Shown: positions 1 through 5,844 of the stretch, in pieces
How positions within the stretch are numbered: the stretch's first letter is position 1
Layout: the number at the start of each line of letters is the position of its first letter
DNA from: an uncultured Clostridia bacterium
GTDB lineage: Bacteria > Bacillota > Clostridia > Oscillospirales > Oscillospiraceae
DNA: 7,179 nucleotides
Direction of reading: 5' to 3'
Assembly: GCA_946619065.1 (NCBI GenBank)
Contig: CAMOLY010000059.1
Coordinates: 1 to 7,179 of the forward strand
Notes under the pieces: generated by a model
Database searches by the model: none
What the model saw: the letters and a program-made list of their open reading frames with translations, nothing else
What the model was told of the DNA's origin: nothing
Program-made: the position numbers and the translations under genes

Positions 1-40
1 CGATTATATAACACAATACGAAGGAACGCAAGGTATAATA

Positions 41-92
41 CCGGAGAATCTCGGAAAATACGGGAGAATCCCGGAAAATCCCCGGAAAAATC
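41..92. repeat. 10-bp-phased tandem repeat upstream of the aro promoter
   Basis: Five consecutive imperfect copies of a roughly 10-bp unit, CGGRRAATC-like, sit at 41-50, 51-60, 61-70, 71-80 and 81-92. They can also be read as a 20-bp unit repeated twice (41-60 and 61-80, 17 of 20 positions identical). Each 20-bp unit holds a small quasi-palindrome: GAGA-A-TCTC at 44-52 and CGGGA-GAA-TCCCG at 61-73. The array ends about 15 bp before the -35 box at 108. One copy per helical turn next to a promoter fits a binding array for a regulator or phased A-rich bending. The function is inference; the repeat itself is directly visible. Confidence 0.7.
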
Positions 93-107
93 AAAGCGGA
101 ATCGCAG

Positions 108-136
108 TTGTATTTCCCACGGATTTCTGATATAAT
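108..136 (+). promoter_or_regulatory. Promoter of the aro operon (extended -10)
   Basis: A perfect TATAAT (131-136) is preceded by TGA (128-130), giving an extended -10. A partial -35, TTGTAT (108-113), lies exactly 17 bp upstream. Transcription would start near 143, leaving a leader of only about 30 bases before the ATG at 173. That is too short for a T-box or attenuator downstream of this start, so any regulation should act on initiation, possibly through the repeats at 41-92. This is a sigma-A-type housekeeping promoter by consensus; the start site is inferred. Confidence 0.75.
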
Positions 137-172
137 CTTACAATAGAATGCAAAGAGCAGGGGGGCGGGAAA

Positions 173-1465
173 ATGGAAGCGCTGCGCCGTGCCAGGCAGG
201 AGATTGACCGCATCGACGCGGAGCTGGCCCGCCTGTATACCGAGCGAATGGCGGCCGCGCGGGAAATCGCGGCCTGCAAGCAGGAGGCCGGTCTGCCGAT
301 TTTCGATCCCGCCCGGGAGCGGGAGGTTTTGTCCGCCGCCGCGTCCCGCATCGCAGACCCGACGCTTCGCCCGGGCTATCTGGCCCTGCTGCGCCAGCTG
401 ATGGACCAGTCGAAGCTCCTCCAGCGCGCCGAGCTGCTGAAATCCGAGACCGTGCTGCCGGTCCTTCTGCCGGGCGGCGCTTATCCGGTCCTGGTTGCGG
501 ACGGTCTGCTCGCGCGGGCGAAGGAACACCTGGATCTGGACAGAAACGTCTTCATCGTCACCGACAGCGGCGTTCCCGCCCGCTATGCCCGGACGCTGGC
601 CGCCCAGTGCAGACGCGCGGAGCTCGTGACCGTCCCCGCCGGAGAGGCGAGCAAGTCCCTGCGGCAGTTTGAGTCGATCCTGACCGGCCTGCAGCAGGGC
701 GGCTGGAAGCGCGGCGACTGCGTCGCGGCGGTCGGCGGCGGCATGGTGGGGGATCTTGCCGGCTTTGCGGCGGCCTGTTATTTGCGCGGCATAGATTTTT
801 ACCATATCCCGACGACGCTGCTGGCAATGGTCGACGCCTCGGTGGGCGGCAAGACCGCCCTGAACCTCGGCGGGGTAAAAAACAGCGTCGGCGCCTTTTC
901 CCGGCCAAAGGCCGTGCTGATCGATCCAAGCCTGCCGGACACCCTCCCGCCCCGCCAGTTTGCCGGCGGAATGGCGGAGGTTGTCAAAATGGCTCTGACC
1001 TCGGACCCGGCGCTCTTCTCCGATCTTGAACAGGGGCGGACGATCGACCGCCGTGAGCTGATTGTCCGCGCCCTGCGCATCAAAATCGCCGTGGTGGAGG
1101 CGGACGAGAAGGAAGCCGGCCCCCGCAGAGTCCTGAATTTCGGCCATACCCTCGGCCATGGGATCGAGGCCGCCCGGAAGGGCGCCCTGCTCCACGGGGA
1201 ATGCGTCGCCCTGGGCATGCTGCCCATGTGCAGCCCCGATGTCCGCAAACGCCTGCACCCGCTGCTGACCCGCCTCGGCCTTCCGACCCGTGTCCGCACG
1301 GATCCGGACGAGGTCTTAGCCGCTGTCGTCCACGATAAGAAAGCCTGCGAAGGCGGCATTGAGACCGTCTATGTGGAAGCGCCGGGATGCTTCCGCTTTG
1401 AGAAAATCGGCCTGCCCGTGCTCAGAGAGCGGCTGCGGCTGATTCTGGAGGAGAACGCGTCATGA
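173..1465 (+). CDS. aroB: Bifunctional chorismate mutase / 3-dehydroquinate synthase fusion
   Basis: This 430-residue cytoplasmic protein has two domains. Residues 1 to about 90 form an AroQ-class (all-helical) chorismate mutase, converting chorismate to prephenate. Aligned by eye to the E. coli mutase domain, the active-site set is complete: R8, R25, K36, D45, R48, E49, S80 and Q84. Residues about 94-430 are 3-dehydroquinate synthase (AroB), which cyclises DAHP to 3-dehydroquinate using NAD+ and a metal. Visible there are the NAD-binding GGGMVGDLAG, the DASVGGKTALN segment, GMAEVVK with metal ligand E269 and K272, HTLGH with ligand H325, and ligand H341 in LLHGE. The AroB part (about 337 residues) is near full length and the linker is only a few residues. 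The ATG at 173 follows a G-rich ribosome site (159-169) and is first in the operon. Its stop overlaps aroC by 4 bp. The mutase may be catalytic, or also a sensor of pathway end product; the latter is inference. Confidence 0.95.
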   Translation: MEALRRARQEIDRIDAELARLYTERMAAAREIAACKQEAGLPIFDPAREREVLSAAASRIADPTLRPGYLALLRQLMDQSKLLQRAELLKSETVLPVLLPGGAYPVLVADGLLARAKEHLDLDRNVFIVTDSGVPARYARTLAAQCRRAELVTVPAGEASKSLRQFESILTGLQQGGWKRGDCVAAVGGGMVGDLAGFAAACYLRGIDFYHIPTTLLAMVDASVGGKTALNLGGVKNSVGAFSRPKAVLIDPSLPDTLPPRQFAGGMAEVVKMALTSDPALFSDLEQGRTIDRRELIVRALRIKIAVVEADEKEAGPRRVLNFGHTLGHGIEAARKGALLHGECVALGMLPMCSPDVRKRLHPLLTRLGLPTRVRTDPDEVLAAVVHDKKACEGGIETVYVEAPGCFRFEKIGLPVLRERLRLILEENAS

Positions 1466-2538
1466 GAAACACCTTCGGAAATCATTTGACCCTGACCCTC
1501 TTTGGCGAGAGCCATGGGCCGGAAATCGGCTGCGTGCTGGACGGCCTGGAGCCCGGCCTCCCGGTGGAGGAGGCGCGGATATCCCTCCTGCTCCGCCTGC
1601 GCAGACCTGCCGGCCCGATCTCCACGGCGCGGATCGAGCCCGACCCCTTCCGCATTGTGAGCGGCGTCTGGGGCGGCAGGACAACCGGCGCGCCGCTGTG
1701 CATTCTGATTCCGAATACGCAGATGAGGAGCGGGGAATACCAAAATCTGAGCGCTGCGCCCAGACCCGGCCATGCCGACTATCCCGGCTATGTCAAATCC
1801 AACGGCTGTGCCGATCCCCGGGGCGGCGGGCATTTCTCCGGCAGACTGACTGCTGCGCTGACCGCCGCCGGGGCCATTGTGCTGCCGTCTCTGGAGCGGC
1901 GGGGCATTCGAATCGGGACCCGGATCGCCCGCTGCGGCGGCGTCCCGGACCGGGACTTTGCCGACCTGCCTGCAGATCTCGCCGCCCTTGCGCAGAAACC
2001 CTTCCCGGTTCTGGACGAAACAGCGGCGGAGGCGATGCGCGCGGCGATTCTGGCCGCCGCGGCGGACGGTGACAGCGTGGGCGGGATCCTGGAGACCGTG
2101 GCGACGGGCCTTCCCGCCGGCCTCGGAGAACCCTGGTTTGATACGGTGGAGGGTCTGCTCAGCCACGCGCTGTTCTCAATTCCTGCGGTCAAGGGCGTGG
2201 AATTTGGAAGCGGCTTCGCCTTCTCGGACCTGCGCGGCAGCCAGGCGGACGATCCCTTCCGGATGCAGGGCGGCGCGGTGGTGACCGAAGAAAACCATAA
2301 CGGCGGCGCCCTCGGCGGTCTGACCACCGGGATGCCGCTGCGCTTCCGCACCGTCATCAAGCCGACCCCGACGATTGCCCGGCCCCGGCGGACGGTGGAT
2401 CTGCGCACCGGCGAGAACGTGACGGTGACCGTCTCCGGCCGGCACGACCCGTCCATCGTGCCCCGGGCCGCGATTGTGCAGACCGCGGTCACCGCGCTGG
2501 TTCTGTATGATCTTCTGTTGGGAGACATTTCCGGATGA
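1462..2538 (+). CDS. aroC: Chorismate synthase
   Basis: AroC makes chorismate from 5-enolpyruvylshikimate-3-phosphate by 1,4-elimination of phosphate, needing reduced FMN; it is the last step of the shikimate pathway. The 358-residue length is normal for the family. Family signatures appear in order: GESHG (15-19), TTGAP (74-78), RPGHADY (101-107), RGGGHFSGR (120-128), NGGALGGLTTGMP (280-292) and RHDPSIVPRA (327-336). The GGGHFSGR form, rather than GGGRSSAR, is as I recall it the clostridial variant. The ATG overlaps the stop of the preceding gene as ATGA, with GGAGGAG (1447-1453) as ribosome site inside that gene, so translation is probably coupled. No truncation or missing signature is seen. 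Its product chorismate is the substrate of the mutase domain encoded just upstream. Confidence 0.97.
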   Translation: MRNTFGNHLTLTLFGESHGPEIGCVLDGLEPGLPVEEARISLLLRLRRPAGPISTARIEPDPFRIVSGVWGGRTTGAPLCILIPNTQMRSGEYQNLSAAPRPGHADYPGYVKSNGCADPRGGGHFSGRLTAALTAAGAIVLPSLERRGIRIGTRIARCGGVPDRDFADLPADLAALAQKPFPVLDETAAEAMRAAILAAAADGDSVGGILETVATGLPAGLGEPWFDTVEGLLSHALFSIPAVKGVEFGSGFAFSDLRGSQADDPFRMQGGAVVTEENHNGGALGGLTTGMPLRFRTVIKPTPTIARPRRTVDLRTGENVTVTVSGRHDPSIVPRAAIVQTAVTALVLYDLLLGDISG

Positions 2539-3788
2539 GCGGGTATTACCTGATCGGCGAGCGCCTGTCCCACAGCTATTCCAAACCCATCCATGAGGCC
2601 TTCGGCCGGTACGGCTATGAACTTCTCCCCCTCGCGCCCGGCGAGGTCGGCGCGTTTCTGCGCGCCGGCTCGTTTGACGGCCTCAACGTCACGATTCCGT
2701 ACAAGCAGACCGTGATCCCGTATCTGGACGCGCTGGATGAGACAGCCGCGCGGATCGGCGCGGTGAATACGGTGCTGCGCCGGGAAGGAAGGCTGATCGG
2801 ATACAACACGGACTGCCACGGGCTGAAGGCCCTGCTCTCCCGGAGCGGGATCCGGCTCGGCGGCAGGAAGGTTCTGATTCTGGGCACCGGCGGGGCCGCG
2901 AAAACGGCCCGCTTTGCCGCCGAAGCGGCGGGCGCGTCCTCCGTTCAAATGGTCAGCCGCGGCGAAAAGCCCGGCGCGATCCCGTATCAGCAGGCCCGCT
3001 CCGTCCACGCCGACGCGGAGATTCTGATCAACGCCACCCCGGTGGGGATGAGCCCCAATCCGGACGGCCTGCCGATGGACCCGGACTGCTTCCCCCGGCT
3101 CGCTGCCGCGGTGGATCTGATCTACAATCCACTGCGCACCCGGCTGCTTCTGCGGGCGCGGCAGCGCGGCGCTGCGGCTGTGGGCGGGCTGTATATGCTG
3201 GTTGCCCAGGCCGCCCGGTCCTGCGCCATCTTCACCGGAAGCCCTGTTCCGGCGGAGACGGTCAACCGGGTATACCGGGACCTGTGCCGGAAAACCGAAA
3301 ACGTGGTCCTGATCGGCATGCCCGGCAGCGGCAAGTCAACGGTCGGCGCCCTGGTCGCACAGCGGACCGGGCGGCCGTTTGTGGATACCGACGCCGAGCT
3401 GGTCCGCCGCAGCGGACAGTCCGTTCCGGAGCTCTTCTCCCGCATCGGGGAGGCGGGCTTCCGGCGTCTGGAATCGGCGCTGCTGCGGGAGCTCTCCGCT
3501 GCCGGGGGCATGGTGATCGCCACCGGAGGCGGCGCGGTGCTGGACCCGGAAAACGTCCTGCGGCTCAGGCAGAACGGACGCCTCTTCCTGCTGGACGTCC
3601 CGCCGGAGCGGCTGGCGCCTTCCGCGGACCGGCCGCTCTCGGATACGCCGGAAAAACTGGCTGCCCTGTATTTGGCGCGACGCCCCATCTACGCGGCCTG
3701 CGCGGATGTGACGGTTTCGCATGTGGATACGCCGGAGACGGCGGCGGAGGAAATTGCCTCCGCAATTGGAAAGGATGATTTTGAATGA
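2535..3788 (+). CDS. aroE: Bifunctional shikimate dehydrogenase / shikimate kinase fusion
   Basis: A single 417-residue frame carries two consecutive pathway enzymes. Residues 1 to about 252 are shikimate dehydrogenase (AroE), reducing 3-dehydroshikimate with NADPH. It shows SHSYS (12-16) for shikimate binding, NVTIPYK with catalytic K57, N78, YNTD with catalytic D93, the nucleotide-binding GTGGAAKT (117-124), VSR (140-142, NADP-type) and NATPVGM. Residues about 256-417 are shikimate kinase (AroK), making shikimate-3-phosphate from ATP. It shows Walker A GMPGSGKST (261-269), DTD (284-286), FRRLE with R310, GGG (331-333) and RPL with R366 in the lid. Both halves look active, and the kinase, at about 162 residues, is slightly short. 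The linker is only a few residues, giving possible channelling of shikimate. The ATG overlaps the aroC stop as ATGA, and the stop overlaps the next start in the same way. Confidence 0.96.
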   Translation: MSGYYLIGERLSHSYSKPIHEAFGRYGYELLPLAPGEVGAFLRAGSFDGLNVTIPYKQTVIPYLDALDETAARIGAVNTVLRREGRLIGYNTDCHGLKALLSRSGIRLGGRKVLILGTGGAAKTARFAAEAAGASSVQMVSRGEKPGAIPYQQARSVHADAEILINATPVGMSPNPDGLPMDPDCFPRLAAAVDLIYNPLRTRLLLRARQRGAAAVGGLYMLVAQAARSCAIFTGSPVPAETVNRVYRDLCRKTENVVLIGMPGSGKSTVGALVAQRTGRPFVDTDAELVRRSGQSVPELFSRIGEAGFRRLESALLRELSAAGGMVIATGGGAVLDPENVLRLRQNGRLFLLDVPPERLAPSADRPLSDTPEKLAALYLARRPIYAACADVTVSHVDTPETAAEEIASAIGKDDFE

Positions 3789-4222
3789 TCAAACTGCTGA
3801 TTTTAAACGGACCCAATATGAATCTGCTGGGCCTGCGGGAACCGGAGCTCTACGGCCGGGAGTCCTATGCGGATCTCTGCGAGAAGATCCGCGCCCATGC
3901 CGCCAAGCGCGGGATGGAGGCGGACCTTTACCAGTCGAACCACGAGGGCGACCTGGTGGATCAGATCCAGGCTGCCTGCGGGGTCTATGACGGCATTGTC
4001 ATCAACCCTGCCGCCTATACCCACACCTCAATCGCGATTCCGGATGCGCTGATGGCGGTCAAAATCCCGGCCGTCGAGGTGCACATCACGGATCCGTCGA
4101 AGCGGGAGGCCTTCCGCGGCGTCAGCTACGTCCGCTCCGCCTGCGTGGCCACGATCACCGGCCACGGAACCGACGGCTATACCGAAGCAATGGACCTGCT
4201 CCAGCAGATCCTGAAGAAATAA
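3785..4222 (+). CDS. aroQ: Type II 3-dehydroquinate dehydratase
   Basis: This enzyme dehydrates 3-dehydroquinate to 3-dehydroshikimate, linking the product of the upstream AroB domain to the AroE domain. At 145 residues it has the usual length of the small dodecameric type II class. Motifs include LNGPNMNLLG (7-16), R18 and catalytic Y23 in LREPELYG, QSNHEG (50-55), NPAAYTHTSIA (74-84, with N74 and H80), and EVH with H100 followed by R111. HITD (100-103) replaces the commoner H-L/I-S-N, a conservative variant. The ATG overlaps the previous stop as ATGA, with GGAAAGGA (3768-3775) as ribosome site. It is the last aro gene of the run. Note that aroQ is also used for a chorismate mutase class; this gene is the dehydroquinase. 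Confidence 0.97.
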   Translation: MIKLLILNGPNMNLLGLREPELYGRESYADLCEKIRAHAAKRGMEADLYQSNHEGDLVDQIQAACGVYDGIVINPAAYTHTSIAIPDALMAVKIPAVEVHITDPSKREAFRGVSYVRSACVATITGHGTDGYTEAMDLLQQILKK

Positions 4223-4255
4223 CAGGATTCCGATCCATACACCCGGAGGTACGCA

Positions 4256-5146
4256 ATGAAACGACTGCTTTTGATCATGAACCCCACTGCCGGCAAGAAG
4301 AAAGCAAATCCGCATCTGCACGAGATCCTGTCCGTCTTCGGCGCGGCGGACTATGAATGCCTGACCTTCATGACCCGCAAGCGCGGCGACGGCACCATGC
4401 TTGCCGCCCGGTACGCGGGCGAGGCGGACCTGATTGTCTGCATCGGCGGCGACGGAACCTTCAACGAGGTCATCTCCGGCGTCTGCTCCGTCGGCGCCGG
4501 GACGCCCATCGGCTATATCCCCGCCGGCTCCACCAACGACTTCGCCTCCAGCCTGAAGCTCTCCACCCAGGTGGTGCAGGCCGCCCGGGACATCGCGGCG
4601 GGCAGCCCCCATGCGTTCGACGTGGGCCGCTTCCAGGACCGCTATTTCACCTACGTCGCCTCCTTCGGCGCCTTCACCCGGACCTCCTACGCCACGCCCC
4701 AGAGCGTCAAGAACATGCTGGGCCATCTCGCCTATGTGCTCGGCGGCATCCGGGAGCTCTCCTCCCTGCGGAAATACCGGGTCAAGACCCTGCTGGACAA
4801 CGAGACCGTCCTGAGCGGGGACTATCTCTTCGGCGCGGTCAGCAACTCCACCTCGGTGGGCGGCATTCTGACCCTGGACCCCTCCGTTGTGGATATGAAC
4901 GACGGCCTGTTCGAGCTGCTCTATGTGAAATACCCCCACAACCTGTCCCAGCTGGCGGAGACGATCCATGCCCTCACCGCCCAGGACTACAGCTCCCCCA
5001 GACTGGAGTTCCGCTCCGCGAAGCAGGTCAAGGTCCACGCCGCCCCGGATATGGACTGGACGCTGGACGGCGAATACGCCAAGGGCGCGTCGGAGATCGC
5101 CATTGAGAATCTCCACAGCGCCGTGAACATTATGATGAAGGACTGA
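4256..5146 (+). CDS. Diacylglycerol kinase family lipid kinase (DgkB/YegS/BmrU type)
   Basis: The 296-residue length and motifs place this in the soluble DAGK-catalytic lipid kinase family, which phosphorylates a lipid alcohol such as diacylglycerol at the membrane face using ATP. Visible are the N-terminal NPTAGKKK (9-16), the signature GGDGTFNEV (64-72), PAGSTNDFA (89-97), DGL with D216, and DGE (271-273). As I recall the S. aureus DgkB structure, these acidic positions correspond to conserved active-site residues. No signal peptide or membrane span is seen. GGAGG (4245-4249) lies six bases before the ATG. The gene starts 33 bp after aroQ without an obvious terminator or promoter between them, so read-through from the aro operon is likely. 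A direct role in aromatic synthesis is not evident. The true lipid substrate is unknown; a housekeeping role in recycling diacylglycerol is the standard guess. Confidence 0.9.
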   Translation: MKRLLLIMNPTAGKKKANPHLHEILSVFGAADYECLTFMTRKRGDGTMLAARYAGEADLIVCIGGDGTFNEVISGVCSVGAGTPIGYIPAGSTNDFASSLKLSTQVVQAARDIAAGSPHAFDVGRFQDRYFTYVASFGAFTRTSYATPQSVKNMLGHLAYVLGGIRELSSLRKYRVKTLLDNETVLSGDYLFGAVSNSTSVGGILTLDPSVVDMNDGLFELLYVKYPHNLSQLAETIHALTAQDYSSPRLEFRSAKQVKVHAAPDMDWTLDGEYAKGASEIAIENLHSAVNIMMKD

Positions 5147-5150
5147 GCGG

Positions 5151-5636
5151 ATGAAGAACACAAGCCTCTGCTACATTGAACAGGACGGCGCCTATCTGAT
5201 GCTCCACCGGATCCGCAAGGAGCACGACGAGAACCGGGACAAGTGGATCGGCGTCGGCGGGCATTTCCGGGAGAACGAGAGTCCGGAGGACTGCGTGACC
5301 CGGGAGGCCCTGGAGGAGACCGGCCTGACGCTGATCCGCCCCCGCTACTGCGGCGTCGTGACCTTCGTCTCCGACCGCTGGGAAGGGGAGTATATGCACC
5401 TCTTCCACGCGAGGGCCTTTACCGGCGCGCTCCGGGACTGCGACGAGGGCGTGCTGGAATGGGTCCCGAAGGAGCGGGTCCGCAGCCTGCCCCAGTGGGC
5501 CGGAGACCGGATCTTCCTGGACCTGATGGAGCAGGGCGGGCCGTTCTTCTCCCTCAAGCTGACCTACGCGGGCGAGACGCTGACCGAAGCCGTCCTGAAC
5601 GGGACGCGTCTGCCCGGTTTTCCGATTCATCCTTGA
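5151..5636 (+). CDS. Nudix hydrolase, MutT / 8-oxo-dGTP diphosphatase-like
   Basis: A 161-residue cytoplasmic Nudix protein. The full Nudix box G-x5-E-x7-REUxEExGU spans residues 37-59, starting GGHFRENE and ending REALEETGL, so all the metal-binding glutamates are present. The overall layout, with the box early, a W-V-x-K segment (EWVPKE) later and a C-terminal F-F region, resembles the MutX-type oxidised nucleotide hydrolases. These cleave 8-oxo-dGTP to the monophosphate and so protect DNA from oxidative mutation. Substrate assignment within Nudix families is unreliable from sequence. The ATG lies 4 bp after the lipid kinase stop, with GAAGGA (5137-5142) as ribosome site inside that gene, so the two are almost certainly co-transcribed and probably translationally coupled. 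It is the last gene before the structured intergenic region. Confidence 0.9.
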   Translation: MKNTSLCYIEQDGAYLMLHRIRKEHDENRDKWIGVGGHFRENESPEDCVTREALEETGLTLIRPRYCGVVTFVSDRWEGEYMHLFHARAFTGALRDCDEGVLEWVPKERVRSLPQWAGDRIFLDLMEQGGPFFSLKLTYAGETLTEAVLNGTRLPGFPIHP

Positions 5637-5647
5637 TTCAAACGCTG

Positions 5648-5714
5648 ATACTGAACGCCAATAAAATGCTTTAAAAAGCATTTTATAGCGCCGGAGGCGC
5701 GTTGGCGTTCGTAT
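5648..5714. repeat. Y-shaped inverted-repeat element (three-way junction)
   Basis: An outer stem pairs ATAC plus GAACGCCAA (5648-5651, 5653-5661) with TTGGCGTTC plus GTAT (5702-5714): 13 base pairs with one bulged T at 5652. It encloses two hairpins that almost fill the interior. The first is AT-rich, TAAAATGCTT / AAGCATTTTA (5662-5671 and 5676-5685, loop TAAA). The second is GC-rich, GCGCC-GGA-GGCGC (5688-5700). Only TA (5686-5687) and G (5701) are left unpaired at the junction. No coding frame with a ribosome site is present. It could be a small non-autonomous mobile repeat, a structured RNA at the end of the operon transcript, or a protein-binding cruciform. The AT hairpin, with its U-rich 3' arm, is the nearest thing to a terminator for the upstream operon, but a weak one. 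Confidence 0.75.
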
Positions 5715-5722
5715 GAGACGGG

Positions 5723-5743
5723 TTTTGTGCCGCAGGCACAAAA
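5723..5743. repeat. Perfect 9-bp hairpin with GCA triloop
   Basis: TTTTGTGCC (5723-5731) pairs perfectly with GGCACAAAA (5735-5743) across loop GCA. The stem is closed by C-G next to the loop. On the plus strand it is followed by TGG, not a T-run, so it is not a standard intrinsic terminator. It probably belongs to the same composite element as its neighbours. Confidence 0.75.
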
Positions 5744-5745
5744 TG

Positions 5746-5766
5746 GCAGCGTGCGAAGCACGGTGC
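5746..5766. repeat. Hairpin with GAA triloop
   Basis: CGTGC (5750-5754) pairs with GCACG (5758-5762) across loop GAA. Beyond a single G-G mismatch (5749/5763) the stem continues as GCA (5746-5748) with TGC (5764-5766). The tip TGCGAAGCA contains the GCGAAGC heptamer known to form an exceptionally stable DNA mini-hairpin. Confidence 0.65.
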
Positions 5767-5800
5767 GCTCCTATTAAAATCTAATGGTTTTAATAGGAGC
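5767..5800. repeat. Perfect 13-bp hairpin just upstream of a promoter
   Basis: GCTCCTATTAAAA (5767-5779) and TTTTAATAGGAGC (5788-5800) are perfect inverted repeats around an 8-base centre, TCTAATGG. No T-run follows on either strand, so it is not a classical rho-independent terminator. It ends 1 bp before the proposed -35 region of the next gene, so it could be an operator for that promoter, the right end of the repeat element, or a transcript-end stabiliser. The choice among these is inference. Confidence 0.7.
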
Positions 5801-5801
5801 C

Positions 5802-5830
5802 TAGTATGAAATCCGTTATACTGATATACA
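5802..5830 (+). promoter_or_regulatory. Probable promoter of the FAD oxidoreductase gene (extended -10)
   Basis: TATACA (5825-5830) is preceded by TGA (5822-5824), an extended -10 like that of the aro promoter. TAGTAT (5802-5807) sits 17 bp upstream as a poor -35. TATACT at 5817-5822 is an alternative -10 without a recognisable -35. The start would be near 5837, leaving a leader of about 25 bases. The run of hairpins immediately upstream suggests a new transcription unit begins here. Confidence 0.5.
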
Positions 5831-5844
5831 AAAGAAAAACCAGC

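Noticed and set aside
34..39. An additional TATAAT upstream of the repeat array
   Set aside because: There is no recognisable -35 at 11-16 and no extended -10. The box at 131-136 has a TGA extension, a 17-bp spacer and a better position.
41..92. CRISPR array
   Set aside because: The units are about 10 bp with no unique spacers between them; this is a simple tandem repeat.
137..172. T-box or attenuator leader for aromatic amino-acid control
   Set aside because: The leader from the predicted start is only about 30 bases, with no T-box sequence and no terminator hairpin.
1788..3008. Long open frame (406 codons) on the minus strand across aroC and aroE
   Set aside because: It crosses two strongly supported plus-strand genes, has an arginine-, proline- and alanine-rich low-complexity composition typical of antisense frames in GC-rich DNA, and shows no family motif.
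4223..4255. Possible terminator or promoter between aroQ and the lipid kinase
   Set aside because: Only a 4-bp GGAT/ATCC stem is seen, with no T-run and no -10/-35 pair; the gap is adequately explained as a ribosome-site spacer.
4028..5161. Minus-strand frame (377 codons) opposite the lipid kinase
   Set aside because: An antisense shadow of codon bias; the plus strand has the GGDGT and DGE motifs and a good ribosome site.
5653..5710. Integron attC site, because AACGCC and GGCGTT bound a folded segment with one extrahelical base
   Set aside because: The ends do not fit RYYYAAC / GTTRRRY, the interior forms two separate hairpins instead of one imperfect stem, and no integrase or cassette layout is seen.
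5130..5741. Minus-strand frame starting inside the hairpin region
   Set aside because: It lies opposite the Nudix gene, its start has no convincing ribosome site, and it has no motif.
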